From Agrocybe praecox (Eukaryota; Basidiomycota; Agaricomycetes; Agaricales; Agrocybaceae): 64,000 bases of DNA. The position numbers and the translations under genes are program-made. The notes under the pieces were generated by a model. It was not told where the DNA came from, searched no databases, and was given only the letters and a program-made list of their open reading frames with translations. The stretch spans positions 3,567,835-3,631,834 of the forward strand of contig OZ024848.1 in assembly GCA_964017145.1 (NCBI GenBank), given 5' to 3'. Of the stretch, positions 11,095 through 23,009 are shown one piece after another (the first letter of the stretch is position 1; each line of letters starts with the position of its first letter).

Positions 11095-12388
11095 TTAGAC
11101 TTCTTCAGTAGGATTTCGGATGTTTGTGGCATTGAGAGGCATTTCTTGAATCTCAGAGCTGTTGTGATTTTGAGAAGCGGCTGCAAATGCACCAAGGATC
11201 TCATCACTTGGTTCTACGATCATATTAGTTGAATACTCCTCAGAGTCCGTTGAATTCTTCTTTCTCAATGCGAGACGGACAACCATGAGGGTCGGTGCAA
11301 ACGCCTATCAAATTGATTCGGGGTGATCAGAAAGCCTTGCAAGGTGATTCATAATCCACTTACAGTTGTGATGGACACGACTGCATTGATATATGCCTCT
11401 GCATTGATGAGGGATGCTTCAGATGTCGCAAGGGTAGGGCTACTATCAACGAACGTAGTAATTGCATTTATCAATGTTGAGCACGAGTATAATGCCGAGG
11501 ACTCTATCGTTATTTCAACGATTTGCATGAATTTTCTTCGAGCCTTGTGATTTCCGGTTGTCGAAGAATATATTTTCATGCCAATTGCAAGTGAGACAAT
11601 CATACTTGTTGCAGCTGTCACACACTGGCTAGTCGCATACAGGATGTTGTACCTCTGCCCAAATTGATCTGTCTGATAGCGCAGTGGGTCTAGGTCAATC
11701 AGAAAATCCATAATAGTAACTGCAATGATCATCACTGTAAAACTATATCAATGTATAATTTGGAATCCACAGTAACACTGGTATTACCAATTTCAACAAT
11801 ATAAATACCCAGAAATGCCAGTGTGACATATTTCCGGCCACGAAAAAGTTTCCAGGAACGCCATATCTAAATTCTTGTCAGCAGGATGAAGTAATACAGT
11901 TCGTACGATATTTACCAGCAAACCATCCGCAAGAATCTGACCTAATGCTACTAATATCGCGGTTGTGATATTTACAGCGGGGAAAGCCGAGCTAATCACG
12001 CTCAAATGAAAGATATCATATCTAGTGATGGCCCCTCCTCTCGCAAAGCAAGTAGCTGCATAAATCCATTCAGTGGTCATATTTCCAAGAGTGCAACCGA
12101 ACAGTGCTGCAAGAACGCTAGTGACAACTCGTTGGCCTGGCTGGGACCTGCGTGCTGTAGATTGATTAGAATTTCGTGCCTTCCTCATACAGCATGCCCC
12201 TACAATAAATTCGAAGGGTTATCAAATAGAACCCAATATATGTTCCTATGTATATTTCAGCCACGTTATGTTCCATAAAGGAGGTACTTACCTCCAAGAA
12301 ATTGAAACATCAATGATGAGTTTAAGTTACTGCTAATAATGGATTTTTGAAATGATATGGGGTAGATGTCATCACCCTGGGAAGACAT
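11095..12388 (-). CDS. Multi-pass membrane protein, copy A (5 exons)
   Basis: Deduced exons on the minus strand are 12388-12292, 12154-11916, 11866-11788, 11734-11364 and 11304-11095, giving 331 aa. All junctions are GT..AG, and phases 1,0,1,0 keep the frame open throughout. The start MSSQ lies 97 nt before the first donor. Hydrophobic segments are VTSVLAALFGCTLG and ITTAILVALGQILADGLL (exon 2), YVTLAFLGIYIVEI (exon 3), three in exon 4 (including SSALYSCSTLINAI), and AFAPTLMVVRLAL spanning into exon 5, so about six or seven membrane spans. A 55-residue polar tail follows. The ADGLLIWR and APTLMVVRLAL motifs resemble an abundant family of uncharacterised basidiomycete integral membrane proteins; function is unknown. 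The acceptor of intron 1 is the CTACAG at 12155-12160. A nearer acceptor used in this copy alone would also stay open, but copies B and C have stops there. Confidence 0.8.
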
Positions 12389-12404
12389 AATGGGATGTGG
12401 TTCT

Positions 12405-13450
12405 GTAATAACCTAAGTCACGTAGTCGCTGCCTTTAAGTACTACTACGAGCGTCTATTCTGAGGACGTGAATCAAGTTGTCATGGTACACTTTGCGCAT
12501 TGACGAGAGTGAGCCGTGTGACATTGGTACGATCCAGTCTCAAAAGAGATTGACCATCCAACCGGTGCTATCAGCACAAACGCGGAAGCTGAGAGTAAGT
12601 CTCGTATCTTTAGTCATTTCTGGTGCCATACACTTGGATATCGTGATGGTATTGGCCCATAATAGTAAGACCTCCTCGGAAGCTTCTAGGCATCCACATC
12701 ATATGCTTACTGCCCGGCACCGTCGTATCCTTAACACACATCAGCAAATCTATTCCGTAGCACGTTGATATGAGATTAGTTCTCAACTCAAATACCAAAC
12801 AGTTCACTAGTATACATTGTTATGTTCTACTGTAGTTGCTAATATTTTTAACCTACAATACTGAGCTATCATATCGAGGCCGGCCAGAACTCGAAGCCTC
12901 GATGAACAGACTAAGTTTGATCTTCAGCTCGACCTTGAGGAATGGCACAGGAGTTTCAGCTACCTCAGTCAACAAATAGATCCCCACACACACACCATTG
13001 CGCAAGCAATACATCTCACGGAGGAAGCACCAGATCCCCAAGGTCGTGAACAATCGATGAACGTTTCCAGCCGCTCTGACAGTCAATTAGTTCCGCAGGG
13101 CACTCACTAGCTTGAAACAAGCGCAGAACACCCAAATAGATGGAGGAGATACATGCGTTTCTCGATCCTGATATCTAAAGAGGTGGTTGGCAAGTTTCTC
13201 CATGTCCATGTCCATGCTATACCTATTACCGGGGCGCGCGTGTTGACCAGTGCGTTCAAAAAGCTGTACTTGGGGACTCGGTGCATGTAGACAGCCTGAT
13301 TGTGTCACTCGAGGTGAGTTCGATACGAGAGACTCCTTGCGGGAACGATACATGAAAATTCAAAGTGGAATGTTTGAAATTGAGGCGAGATGGCGAAGTA
13401 AGTTGGCGTCTCACCGAAGTCAAACTTGGTTGTACAGTCGCCTTTACTAG
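12405..13450 (+). pseudogene. Relic of a spliced plus-strand gene (unit A)
   Basis: This is divergent from the membrane-protein gene start. Recognisable parts are LDIVMVLAHN (within 12478-12768, now frameshifted before the end), then LDEQTKFDLQLDLEEWHR near 12898, which is open in this copy up to about 13110, and a 66-codon frame at 13250-13450 containing RDSLRERYMKIQ and FEIEARWR. An acceptor change and a frameshift break the first part. Homologous pieces occur in units 0, B, C and D. The helix-rich, charged character of the 66-codon part would fit a coiled coil. The family is not recognised. Confidence 0.4.
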
Positions 13451-13869
13451 AAGGCAACGGGGATTTAGCGAGGATATTCACCTCGACGTGTGTTTGCGCG
13501 CCGTGCCAGTCCCGCTAGGCATCTGTCTTATCTTTGATGTGAGCCGATTTGAATTTCCTCGAATTCGGCAAGTGCCGACCATGTTCAAAGTTGTTTGTGA
13601 CAATCCGTGACCAGTCCAGACGTTTCTGAACGAAACCTTGGCCATCAGTCATACTCCTCATCGTACAAATCCACCAACCCACGAAGCAGCACCAGCACGA
13701 GCACATCCACACACGCCCTCCTTCGCTCAAGTTACCCCCTCATGAAGAATAAATTGCTGCTCCTCGCGCACGCTCAGGATGGTATCAGCATCGGCGGTGC
13801 TTCTCCTAGCCTTGGCAACCGTAGCCCTGACGCTGGGCGCGTGAGGAAGGACTCTGACTCTGTCCAATG

Positions 13870-13898
13870 GAACGGGAACGGGAACGGGAACGGGAACG
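13870..13898. repeat. Hexanucleotide microsatellite (GGAACG)n
   Basis: About five copies of GGAACG lie inside the first unit A module. The unit B and C counterparts have only two or three, so the array has expanded here. On the coding frame it adds Asn-Gly repeats. Confidence 0.85.
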
Positions 13899-14699
13899 TG
13901 CGTTGGCGTGGGCGGGTTGACCGCTACGAGGCCTTTCACTGTTCCCATTCTCGTCGTTGCGAATCAGGATGTTGTGCGTGGACAGTAGCAGGAGAGGGAA
14001 GGGGAGAGGGAGAGGATGCCAACGCCAACGCTTTTTTCCGCTGCTGCTGCTCAGCGCTTCAGCACGTCTTTCTTCCATCGCCATAGACTGCTGTTGTCCT
14101 CCCAGTGGCGCACGCGCAGATCCAGGTCCAGGTTCGAATGCAGATGCAGATGCAGACTCGGCCTCGGATCGTTCTCCAGTCGTCAGTTTCAGTCTCAAGA
14201 ACGCCAACATAAACACACGCACTCCTCCGCTCAGCGCAAAGTCACTCACCCCCTCGCAAAGAATAAATTGCTGCTCCTCGCCCATGCTCAGGCTGGTATC
14301 GGCATCGGCGGTGCTTCCCCTAGCGTTGGTAACGCTGCTGGCGCACCGAGGCGCGTGTGGAAGGACTTGGGCCTTGTCCAACGAAATAGGAATGGGAACG
14401 GGAACGTGGGCGTGGGCGGGTTGAGCGCTACGAGACCGGACCTATCCCTGTTCCCGTCGTCGCGAATTGGAATAGCCCCGACGTCTTCGATGCCTTTATC
14501 AGCCGCTCAGCACGTTCCTGCTCCATCAACCGTTGTTGCTGTTACCCCAGAGGTGCAGGCTCAGGTCCAGTCTCAAGTTCAGATGCAAATGATGCAAATG
14601 CAGATGGTGCAGACCCCGCCTCTGATTAATGATTCCTCGGTCTCGAGAACTCCAGCTCCAGCTCCTCACAGGTACGGATGCGGACAAGGACGCGGACGC

Positions 14700-17640
14700 G
14701 GATACCAAACCTCTGGATCGTCAACGTTTCAACACCAACACCAACGAGACACAGATCACGATACGATCCTCCTCAAGACGATCGACTCTCTTCTCCTCGG
14801 CGTTGGCGTTGGCATCAGCGTTGGGAAGCAAAAGTAGGCGGAATTCCAAACCCAAGACTCCCCACCGTACTCCCTCCCACAGCCTCCTTATTCCGTCGTC
14901 GTTTCTCCTCCTTCTCCTCCCCCTTCTTATCACAATCCGAATCCGAATCCTTCTTCATCTCCTCTCCCTATGTCGCGCAGAAATGACAACGACAGCGACG
15001 CCCTCGTCCTAGCCGAGAAGAAGGAATCTCCGACCCCCATACCCGTCCCGGTGCCTGTCGACGAAAATATCGTCATTGTTGTTCCAAAACCTATCAGAAG
15101 CGGCAGTGTACTCATTTCTGCGCCTGTACCTGCCGTCATCGCGTCGTCATCGTCGCACTCTCCCTTTCCCTCTCACCATGCTCAGCAGTCGTCCCTGTCC
15201 CTGTCCCAGTCCCAGCAGTAACAGCGGCGGATGCGGCGTGTCTATCCGTGCTTTTCCTCGTTCACCAGCACCAGCACATCCACACACATCCTCCTCCGCT
15301 CAAGTCACCTCCTTGTGAAGAACAAATCGCTGCTCCTCACGCATGGTCAATCTGGTATCACCGTTCCTAGCACCAATGCCAATGTTGAGAGGCGCGTGAG
15401 GAAGGGCTCGGGCTCTGTTCATTGGAACGTGGGCTGGATGAGCGCTATGCGTACGCGACCTATCGCCATTTCCGTCGTCGCGAATTGGAGGGAGAGGATG
15501 ACGCAGGAGAGGGAGAGGATGTCGACGCCTTCCGCTCAACACGTCTTGCCTCCATCGCCATAGCCATTGACTGTTGTTGTTCCAGGGACACAGGCGCATA
15601 CGCGGGTCCAAGTGCAGATACCAAATACCAAATCTCTGGATCACCACCAACATCAACGGAATGCAGATGCAGATGCGATCCTGCTCAAGACGTTACTTTT
15701 CTTATTCCTTCCTTCCTTCTTCCCCCCTCCCTTCCTGCCTTCTTCCTTCATCGATATCCTTTGCTTCCTTTTTCCTGCTCCCCCCTGCTCCCCCTCCTCC
15801 CTTTGGGTTCTGTGCTTCGTTGCGTTTTGTACTCGAATCCTTGTTGGATAGAACCCTTCCCAAATTTACGACGAATATACCCCACCTGCACGAATACACG
15901 ACTACATAACGACCTACACACGACACGAGACACCACGATACACAGCTTGATTTTTTGATTTTTGATTTTTAATTATTTGGATCTGGATTATCGTGTTTTT
16001 GTTCTTCCTTCACTTTGATTTTACGCTTCATTGTGACCTTTCTTCTTCTTACTACCTCTTGCGCTCACAAACACCCACCTCTGTCTCTTGGGCCATCCAC
16101 GACACGACGCACGGAACGGTACCGCAGATGCGGACAACGTCGAATTGTTTGGACAGGACGGGACGGGACACGATTGGATTGTATTGGATCGAACAGGACT
16201 TTGATCGCCCTCGCTATCAGTCTTTTTCTTTTTGTCTGGTGCGTATCTTTGCCATACGAAATTGACGATATGGATAATCTGAATTTTTCTAGTTGAAAGC
16301 ACCGTCATCTTCCAGGGTTTTGTTGACCTCGACCCACCCACCCACACACCCATCTGTACGTTGGGTTTTGGCCAGTCAACGTGCCCGCCACGATACACCT
16401 GTACCTCCACATACGCTACGTATTACGCGATCCTTATCCATACCTCCTGGAGAACAACGCAGCCCCCCGTTCGTCAGCATCTGCAAATGTTAGCGTAGCC
16501 CGCATCTGCATCCTCGACGTCGACGACGATATCGGGGACATCACCTCACGCGCAAGTCTCTCCCTACGCCTACGTTGCATTTGGTCTCTATGCATGTACA
16601 TGTGTATAGCGCTACCGATCCCAGCTTTTTTTCTCAATCTCGATCTGGTTCTCAATATGAATCGCAATCCCAATCCGTTAAACCTACCAACGACCCGAAA
16701 GGAAACACAAAAGAAAAGGAAGAATTACCACCGAAAACGGAAACGGTAACAAAATGATGCAAGTAAACCTCAAAGTAGACTTCGACTTCGACCCGTCCGC
16801 GGTCGTTCCTGTTCCTGTCCCTGTCCCTGTCCCTTCATCATCCTCATCCTCTCTGATTTCCTCCTCCAGCCCCTCCTCGCCCGCACGGAAAAACACACCC
16901 ACACAATGCTCAACCCAAAGAACGAGCAGCAGCAGCAGTAGGAAACGCATGCATGCACGCTCGCAATGCTCTCCTCCCCCTTCTCGTCATACGCGCATGT
17001 ATACCCCTAGGCTCAGGCGCAGGTACAGGAACAGAAGAACATCATCCCGTTCCCGAGGAGTTGTCCCAGGAGTGATTCAGAGTCCGAGTCCGAAGGGGGG
17101 TCTCCCACTTCCACTTCGTCTTCGTCTTCCAGGTCCACTTCTTCCGCGACGTCCACATCGGCGACATCCATCTCTTCGCACGCATCATACTCAAACTTAT
17201 CGTACGAGTCCACCCACGGAATCGTCCGCTCAACCCAACCTCAAACTCATCCCCTGCCGAAGCCGAACAAGATCAAATCGTTGCTTCTCGCGCATGCTCA
17301 AGCGCTCAAGCCGGTATCAGCATCGGCATTCTTACCACCTTTCCTGGCACCAATGTTGACTATCACGCTGGGTTGGAATATTGAATTGAACGTTGACGTT
17401 GAGCGGTGTCTCGTTTCTTTTTTTCTTTTTTTCTTTATTCGGGAGGATCCGATGTGAGTGCCTCTTTTTTGTGCGTGACTTTGTCTGATATGATACGACG
17501 ATGATAGGTTCCATCCGACGATCGTTTGACCTATTACGACGACCGACCCTTTCACAATGCGGACCAGAACTCGGGGTCTTCCCCGCTTTCTTCTTAAATT
17601 TCTATCATCGCCTGCACCAGCACCAGCACTCTAATCTCGT
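14700..17640. repeat. Near-identical segmental duplication with 25235-28130 (copy 1)
   Basis: This block aligns collinearly to 25235-28130. Similarity is highest between about 14750 and 16370, where long stretches match base for base, for example from 14761 through the Pro-rich tract and again at 15700-15960. A visible difference is an extra CCACCCACCCACACA-type insertion near 16335 in this copy. The rest of units A and B is clearly more diverged. Confidence 0.85.
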
Positions 17641-17710
17641 ATGATGCCTCCTCTCGTCCTCCACCTTGATCGGTGTTCGATGGACGATACGAGTATAGAT
17701 GCGTCGTCGA

Positions 17711-17782
17711 TTTTTTTTTTTTTTTTTTTTCGATTGGATCGAACGAATTTGTTGTGTTGTGTTGTGTTGTGTTGTGTTGTGC
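17711..17782. repeat. Poly-T run and (TTGTG)n microsatellite
   Basis: Twenty T residues at 17711-17730 are followed by CGATTGGATCGAACGAATTT and then about six TTGTG repeats up to 17781. The same position in units 0, B and C has shorter T and TGCTG-type runs. The array interrupts the 3' flank and joins it to a further module at 17785. Confidence 0.9.
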
Positions 17783-19784
17783 TGCCTATATCAGCATCGG
17801 CGGTGCTTCTTCTCCTAGCCTTGGTAACGCTGCTGACGCACCGAGGCGCGTGAGGAAGGGCTCGGGCTCTGTCCACTGGCATGGGGGCGTGGGCGTGGGC
17901 GGGTTGAGCGCTACGAGACCTAACCCTATCCGTATCGCTCTTCCCGTCATCGCGAATCGGGATCGGGATCGGAAGGGTGTTTTGAGGAGTGTGGGTGGGC
18001 AGTCGCAGGAGAAGGAGAGGATGGCGCAGGAGAGGGAAAGGAAAGAATGACACGGTCGCAGGAGAGGATGCCGATGCCAACGCATCCCTCGATGCACCCC
18101 TCGACGCCTTTGTCTGCTCTTCTATCGTCATCGAATGTTGTTGTTCTCCCAGGGGCGCAGGCGCGGGTCCAGGTCCAAGTACCGGCGCATACTCTGCCTC
18201 AGATCATTCCCATTCCTCAGTCTCAAGAACCCCAGAGTGCGCACGCGGACGGAGATACTGATACCAAGGCTCGGGAACAAGATCACGATCACGATGCGAT
18301 CTTGCTCAAGATGATTGGCTCTACTCCCTCCCGCCGCCTCCTTATTCTGCCACCCTTTCTCCTCCTCCTTTCCCTCCTCCTTTTCCTTCATCCCCTCCTA
18401 CAAATTCTTCGTTTCTTCTCGCTACGCCGCACGGAGAGGACGGAGACGACCTCGTCCTAGCCGAGAAGAAGAAATATCCAACCCCTGTACCCGTGCCAGT
18501 CGACGAAAGGATCGTGATCGTCATTCCAAAACCTAACAGGGCCGTCAGGGTATCCATTTCCGTGCCTGTCGTCGCATCGTCGTCCACGTCCAACCCTCCC
18601 TCTCCCTCTCACCATGTTCAGTCCTCGTCCCAGTCTCCGTTCCCGTCCCAGTCCTAGCAGCGACACACCCACACCCAACCCCGTCGTCCGCGAATATCAT
18701 CCTCCGAGCTCAAGCTGCTCGTGTATCTCTATTGGATGGTCATGTATGGCGTGGAGAGGCGGTATAGGCGGGATGTGATGGGTAGGCGTGGGATGGGGGT
18801 GATGGCTACTACTACCACCAGCACCGCTGCTGCTGGTCATGCGGACTGGAATGGAGGTAATGGACATCGGAATGTACATACAAAGGAGAAGAACGCGAAC
18901 GCGAATGGGTCTGGCGGCTTCGCGAGGTTCCCATTAGTCGAAGTTAAAGACGACGGGGATGAATAGAAGGAGAGGGAAAGAGGAAATACACATACAGTGT
19001 CGCCAAAGCCGAGCAGGCCGTCCAGCTGGACGTGCAAGATGCGTTGCTTGGTATTCGCCTCCGGGTTGGGGAGGATGTGCATGTGAGTAGTACCTCTACT
19101 TTGTGCATGAGTCAGTCTGATGTGATATGATGTGATGATAGGTTCCATCCAACGATTATACGATGCTTTCAGAATCACAACGCGGACCACTTTTAAAAAA
19201 AATATCATTACCAGCACCAGCACCAGCACTCTATTCACGTATGACGCCTCCTCTCGTCCTCCACCTTGATTGGTGTTCGATGGACGATACGAGTAGATGC
19301 GTCGTCGTTTTTCTCTCGATTGGATCGAACGAATTCGTTGTACTGTACTGTGCTGGCTAGCATCTCGCATCTCTGATGTTCGGGGTTTGATGGCCTTTTT
19401 TCCTTTTCCTTTCTCCCCTCTTTCCTTGTATGTTTATCGCGCATCAATGGCTTCTTGAATCGGTTCGTTCGCTGTCTTTTGGGTTGATGTAAATGTTCGC
19501 GTCGGTCGGATTGGTCATCTCTTCGTTTTCGTTTTCTTTTTTGTTTTGTTTCGTCTTCTATCTCATCGGTTTTCCTTCTCCTTCGTATCTTTCTGTTTTT
19601 TTATTTATTTTTCGTCTCTTCTTTTCTCTTCTCACCTTATCCCATTTATGTCTCCTTGCTTTCGCTTTCTCATTGTCATCGTCATCGTCATCATCATCTT
19701 GTTGTCCACCTATCCATTTTTTATCTGTGCCTCTTCTCATTCGTCAATTTCTTATTTCCTCGTCAATTTCTTCCCAAAAACTAT

Positions 19785-19817
19785 GTACATACATACATAC
19801 ATACATACATACATACA
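19785..19817. repeat. (ATAC)n microsatellite
   Basis: About eight tandem ATAC units, where the equivalent unit 0 and C positions carry only short ACATAC runs. Confidence 0.9.
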
Positions 19818-20401
19818 GTCTTTTTACTGCGTCTACGTCTACGTCTCGTCTTCCGTCCTCCACGCTCCTCCTTGGATGGATTCTTCTTCAATGAAGAATC
19901 CGAGTCCGAGTCGAGTCGAGTCGAGTGGTTGGATCTATGTGCTTCTCTCACCACCACCACCACCACCACCACCACCACCTCATCATCATCATCATTACGA
20001 TCACGATCAAGACCTACGCTATACTACACCCACGTCTCGACGACACCCACTGCCCGCACGTACGCTCGCGCCTTTTAGCTTGACGCATTCATAAATTCAC
20101 GACTTTACCCCCACACGTACGGCCTTGGCTTTGGTCCTTCTGCATGTGTATGCAAGAGAGTACTTGGCGCAACACAACGCAGTCCAGTCCAGTCCAGTCA
20201 CTTGTACACATTATCTTGTCTTGTCCTCCTGCCGGCCCACCGCGAGCGCTGGCAGGTTCTTGCCGTTCCTGTTCCTGTTGTTGTCGCCTACGTACGACCT
20301 ACAAACCATTCCAACGATCAGGAATCGACGCCAATCCATTTTATCTTATGACACCCCCCACCCACGTATACATACGTGGTAGTAGTATTAGTATACGATC
20401 G

Positions 20402-20434
<33 letters not shown>
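20402..20434. repeat. (CTAT)n microsatellite
   Basis: Eight tandem CTAT tetranucleotides just upstream of a CCCAAGCTCCATG motif shared with unit C near 38215. Confidence 0.95.
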
Positions 20435-20840
20435 CCAAGCTCCATGTCTTATGTATGTATGTACGTGTTGGTTCTGTACATACATACGCTTATGCGTATC
20501 CAATATATCGTTGACACCTCTTGAAAAGAAAAAGAAACCAAACTCAAGCAAAAAAATTAAAGTATTTATTACATACGTGGACCACATTGAGCCTACTTAC
20601 TTCTCCTTATCGCAGTACGTACTTCAATTAGGACAGGATTTGCTTACTACTTATATTTGATCGTATTTAGCATGAATACCGGGCTTCGCATAGCATAGTA
20701 CTGCGACATTGACGTCGATTCGTTCGAGGCGACAAGTTCTTCATGCCGACGACTAGAGCTTCTCCCAGTCGGTTTCAGCTAGACGTTAGCAGTGTCAGTC
20801 ACAGTCGATCTGCTTGAAGGGCTTATGTTCGTTGGACTTA

Positions 20841-21439
20841 ACCCTGGCATTCATTAATATTCAATGTACGAGTGGGACGGGCCTTGGGGGTGACGGGAAT
20901 CATGTCTTTATTAATTCCTCGACGCACGATGACGAGGATGATTTATTGAGCACCCAACGCGAGCTTAAGATCTAAGTTTCGTGGATCGAGCCCTCTCTAC
21001 TATGTAGAGCGATCGACGACTCGTCCGTGTCCCCCCCAGTCCCAATTTGAGTTCGAGACCACCGATGCAGCGGCAGAAAAAGCCGGTCAAATAACGCAGG
21101 AGGTCAATGAGAAATTCGACGTACGTACGTGGAATAGTATCAAATTTCCAGGTCCAGTAAATAGTATGCGTGGGAGGAGCTCAGAACGAGCTAGATTAGT
21201 ACATGACAAGGTGTGTGGGCTGGACGTCGGTTATGCAGAGTAGGGGATGGCAGATCGATTACGACTCGAGAACGTTGGCTCACGGAGTAAATATAAAATA
21301 TGCATAAAATGGACTGCGTAGATACGCATAATAAAAGCTTCGAGGAGATGCGGCTCAGAGGAATCGGAACCCTAACAAATTCCATGTGGTCATAGGACAC
21401 CGCAGTTACTGACTTGTTTGTCCCTGACATTTTGGCCCG
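20841..21439. other. Inter-unit spacer, no gene seen
   Basis: Short blocks are shared with the ends of units B (28800-28860, 29860-30060) and C (38590-38930), for example GTACGAGTGGGA and GGCTGGACGTCGGTTATGCA. This marks the unit A/B boundary. A 79-codon minus-strand frame (21191-21430) has no recognisable feature and is not called. Confidence 0.45.
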
Positions 21440-21693
21440 GAATTGTAGAAGAAGTTATAGGAAAATACCTTGCTACAAGTAAAGATAGAAACATGTAGTA
21501 AATTAAGATATCAAAATTCGAGAAAATCTTGCAAATTATATAAGAGATGCCGACATTGGTGCTAATAAATATGCAGACATGCTTGATTGCAACGGGATGA
21601 TTGTGGACGACGCTGAGGCAAGGAAAGACCTATGGATAATGCATATTTGAAAAAGGGGTTAATACTGTAGGTATATCACGTACCGTATATATT
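21440..21693 (+). repeat. Conserved flank 3' of membrane-protein gene B
   Basis: The same segment as 10870-11094. It retains ANYIRDADIGANKYADM and VDDAEARK in one plus-strand frame but ends in stops soon after. Confidence 0.45.
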
Positions 21694-22986
21694 TTAGACT
21701 TCTTCAGTATGATTTCGGATGGTTGTGGCATTAAGAGGTACTTGTTGAATCTCAGAGCTGTTGCTATTTTGAGCAGCGGCTGAAAAGGCACTAACGACGA
21801 CATCACTTGGTTCTGGGCTCATATTTGTTGAATACTCCTCGGTTGAATTCTTCTTTCTCAATTCGAGACGGACAACCATGAGGGTCGGTGCAAATGCCTA
21901 CCAGATTGATTCAGGGTGATCAGAAAGCCGTTGCAAGGTGGTGTATAATCCACTTACAGTTGTGATGGACACGACTGCATTGCTATATACACATGCATTG
22001 ATTTGAGATGCTTCAGACGCCGAAACTGTTGAGCTAATATCGGCAAAAAAAGTAATTGCCATCATCAATGTTGAGCAGGAATATAAGGCCGAGGACTCTA
22101 TCGTGATTTCAACGATTTTCCTGAAATTTCTTCGAGCCTGCTGATTCATGGTTGTTGAGGAATAGATTTTTATGCCAATTGCAAGTGACACAATTATACT
22201 TGTTGCAGTTGTCACACACTGGCCAGTCGCATACAGGATGTTGTACTGCTGCACGAATTGATCTGTCTGATAGCGCAGTGGGTCAAGGGTAAGCAGAAAA
22301 TCCATAATAATAATTGCAATGTTCATCGCTGTAAAACCATATTAATGTATAATTTGGAATCCACAGTAACACTGGAATTACCAATTTCAACAATATAAAT
22401 ACCCAGAAATGCCAGTGTGACATATTTCCGGCCACGAAAAAGTTTCCAGGAACGCCATATCTAAAATTCTTGTCAGCAGGATGAAGTAATACAGCTTGTA
22501 CAATATTTACCAGCAAACCATCCGCAAGAACCTGACCTAATGCTACTAATATTGCGGTTGTGATATCTACGGCGGGGGAAGCCGAGATCATCACGCTCGA
22601 ATAAAAGATATCATATCTAGTGTTGGCCCCTCCTCCTGCAAAGCAAGTGGCTGCATAAATCCATTGAATGATCAGAATTCCAAGAGTGCAACCGAATAGT
22701 GCTGCAAGAACGCTAGTGACCACTCGTTGGCCTGTCTGGGACCTGCGTGCTGTAGATTGATTAGCATTTCATGCCTTCCTCATACAGCATGCCCCTACAA
22801 TAAATTCGAAGGGTTATCAAATAAAACCCAATATAAGCTCCTAAGTATAGTTGTTCAGCCATGTTACATTCCATAAACGCGGTACTTACCTGCCAGAAAT
22901 TGGAACATCAATGTTGAATTTAAGTTACCGCTAATAAGGGATTTTTGAAATGATATGGGGATGGTGTCATCGCCCTGGGAAGACAT
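21694..22986 (-). CDS. Multi-pass membrane protein, copy B (5 exons)
   Basis: Deduced exons are 22986-22890, 22749-22511, 22460-22382, 22328-21958 and 21897-21694, giving 329 aa, with the same exon lengths as copy A except the last (204 against 210 nt). The reading frame is open across all junctions. Using the nearer alternative acceptor of intron 1 would meet a TGA here, which fixes the CTACAG at 22750-22755 as the true acceptor. Protein features match copy A: TSVLAALFGCTLGILIIQWI, ADGLLIWR at the exon 2/3 junction and AFAPTLMVVRLEL. Differences are amino-acid substitutions only, apart from the shorter tail. Function is unknown; membrane location is inferred from hydrophobicity. Confidence 0.8.
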
Positions 22987-23009
22987 AATGGAAGCTGTGT
23001 CTGGGATAC

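Larger units (their letters stand above)
13530..19000 (+). pseudogene. Ser/Pro/Gln-rich modular gene, unit A copy, expanded and broken
   Basis: Modules lie at about 13640-14190, 14190-14690, 15240-15700 and 17785-18300; the last two are separated by a 2-kb piece (15700-17640) that itself contains an N-terminal-like segment beginning MMQVNLKVDFDFD at 16754. The C-terminal part carries 'LVLAEK' twice (15010 and 18455) and MVMYGVERRYRR at 18735. The region corresponding to MIAFLTMRHRM is deleted, and the sequence runs into the 3' flank at about 19070. Open fragments change frame repeatedly (13607-14086, 14016-14837, 15231-15563, 17673-18050, 18047-18460, 18721-18966). The arrangement looks like internal duplication of a once-single gene followed by decay. 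Confidence 0.5.
19001..20840. repeat. Conserved 3' region of the duplicated unit (unit A)
   Basis: This is the counterpart of 9072-10400 and 36790-38300. It contains the GTCTGATGTGATATGATG motif, a T/C-rich tract at 19390-19780, and microsatellites: (ATAC)n at 19785-19817, (CAC)n then (CAT)n at 19949-19996 and (CTAT)n at 20402-20434. Open frames of 126-182 codons here are products of low-complexity sequence and are not called. Confidence 0.5.

Noticed and set aside
17013..17213. Asp/Glu-rich minus-strand frame that looks like an acidic protein domain
   Set aside because: It is the complement of the Ser/Arg-rich plus-strand module, where TCC/TCT repeats read as GGA/GAC on the other strand.
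20402..20434. Regular direct repeats considered as a CRISPR array
   Set aside because: Simple (CTAT)n tetranucleotide repeat without spacers, in a eukaryotic genome.
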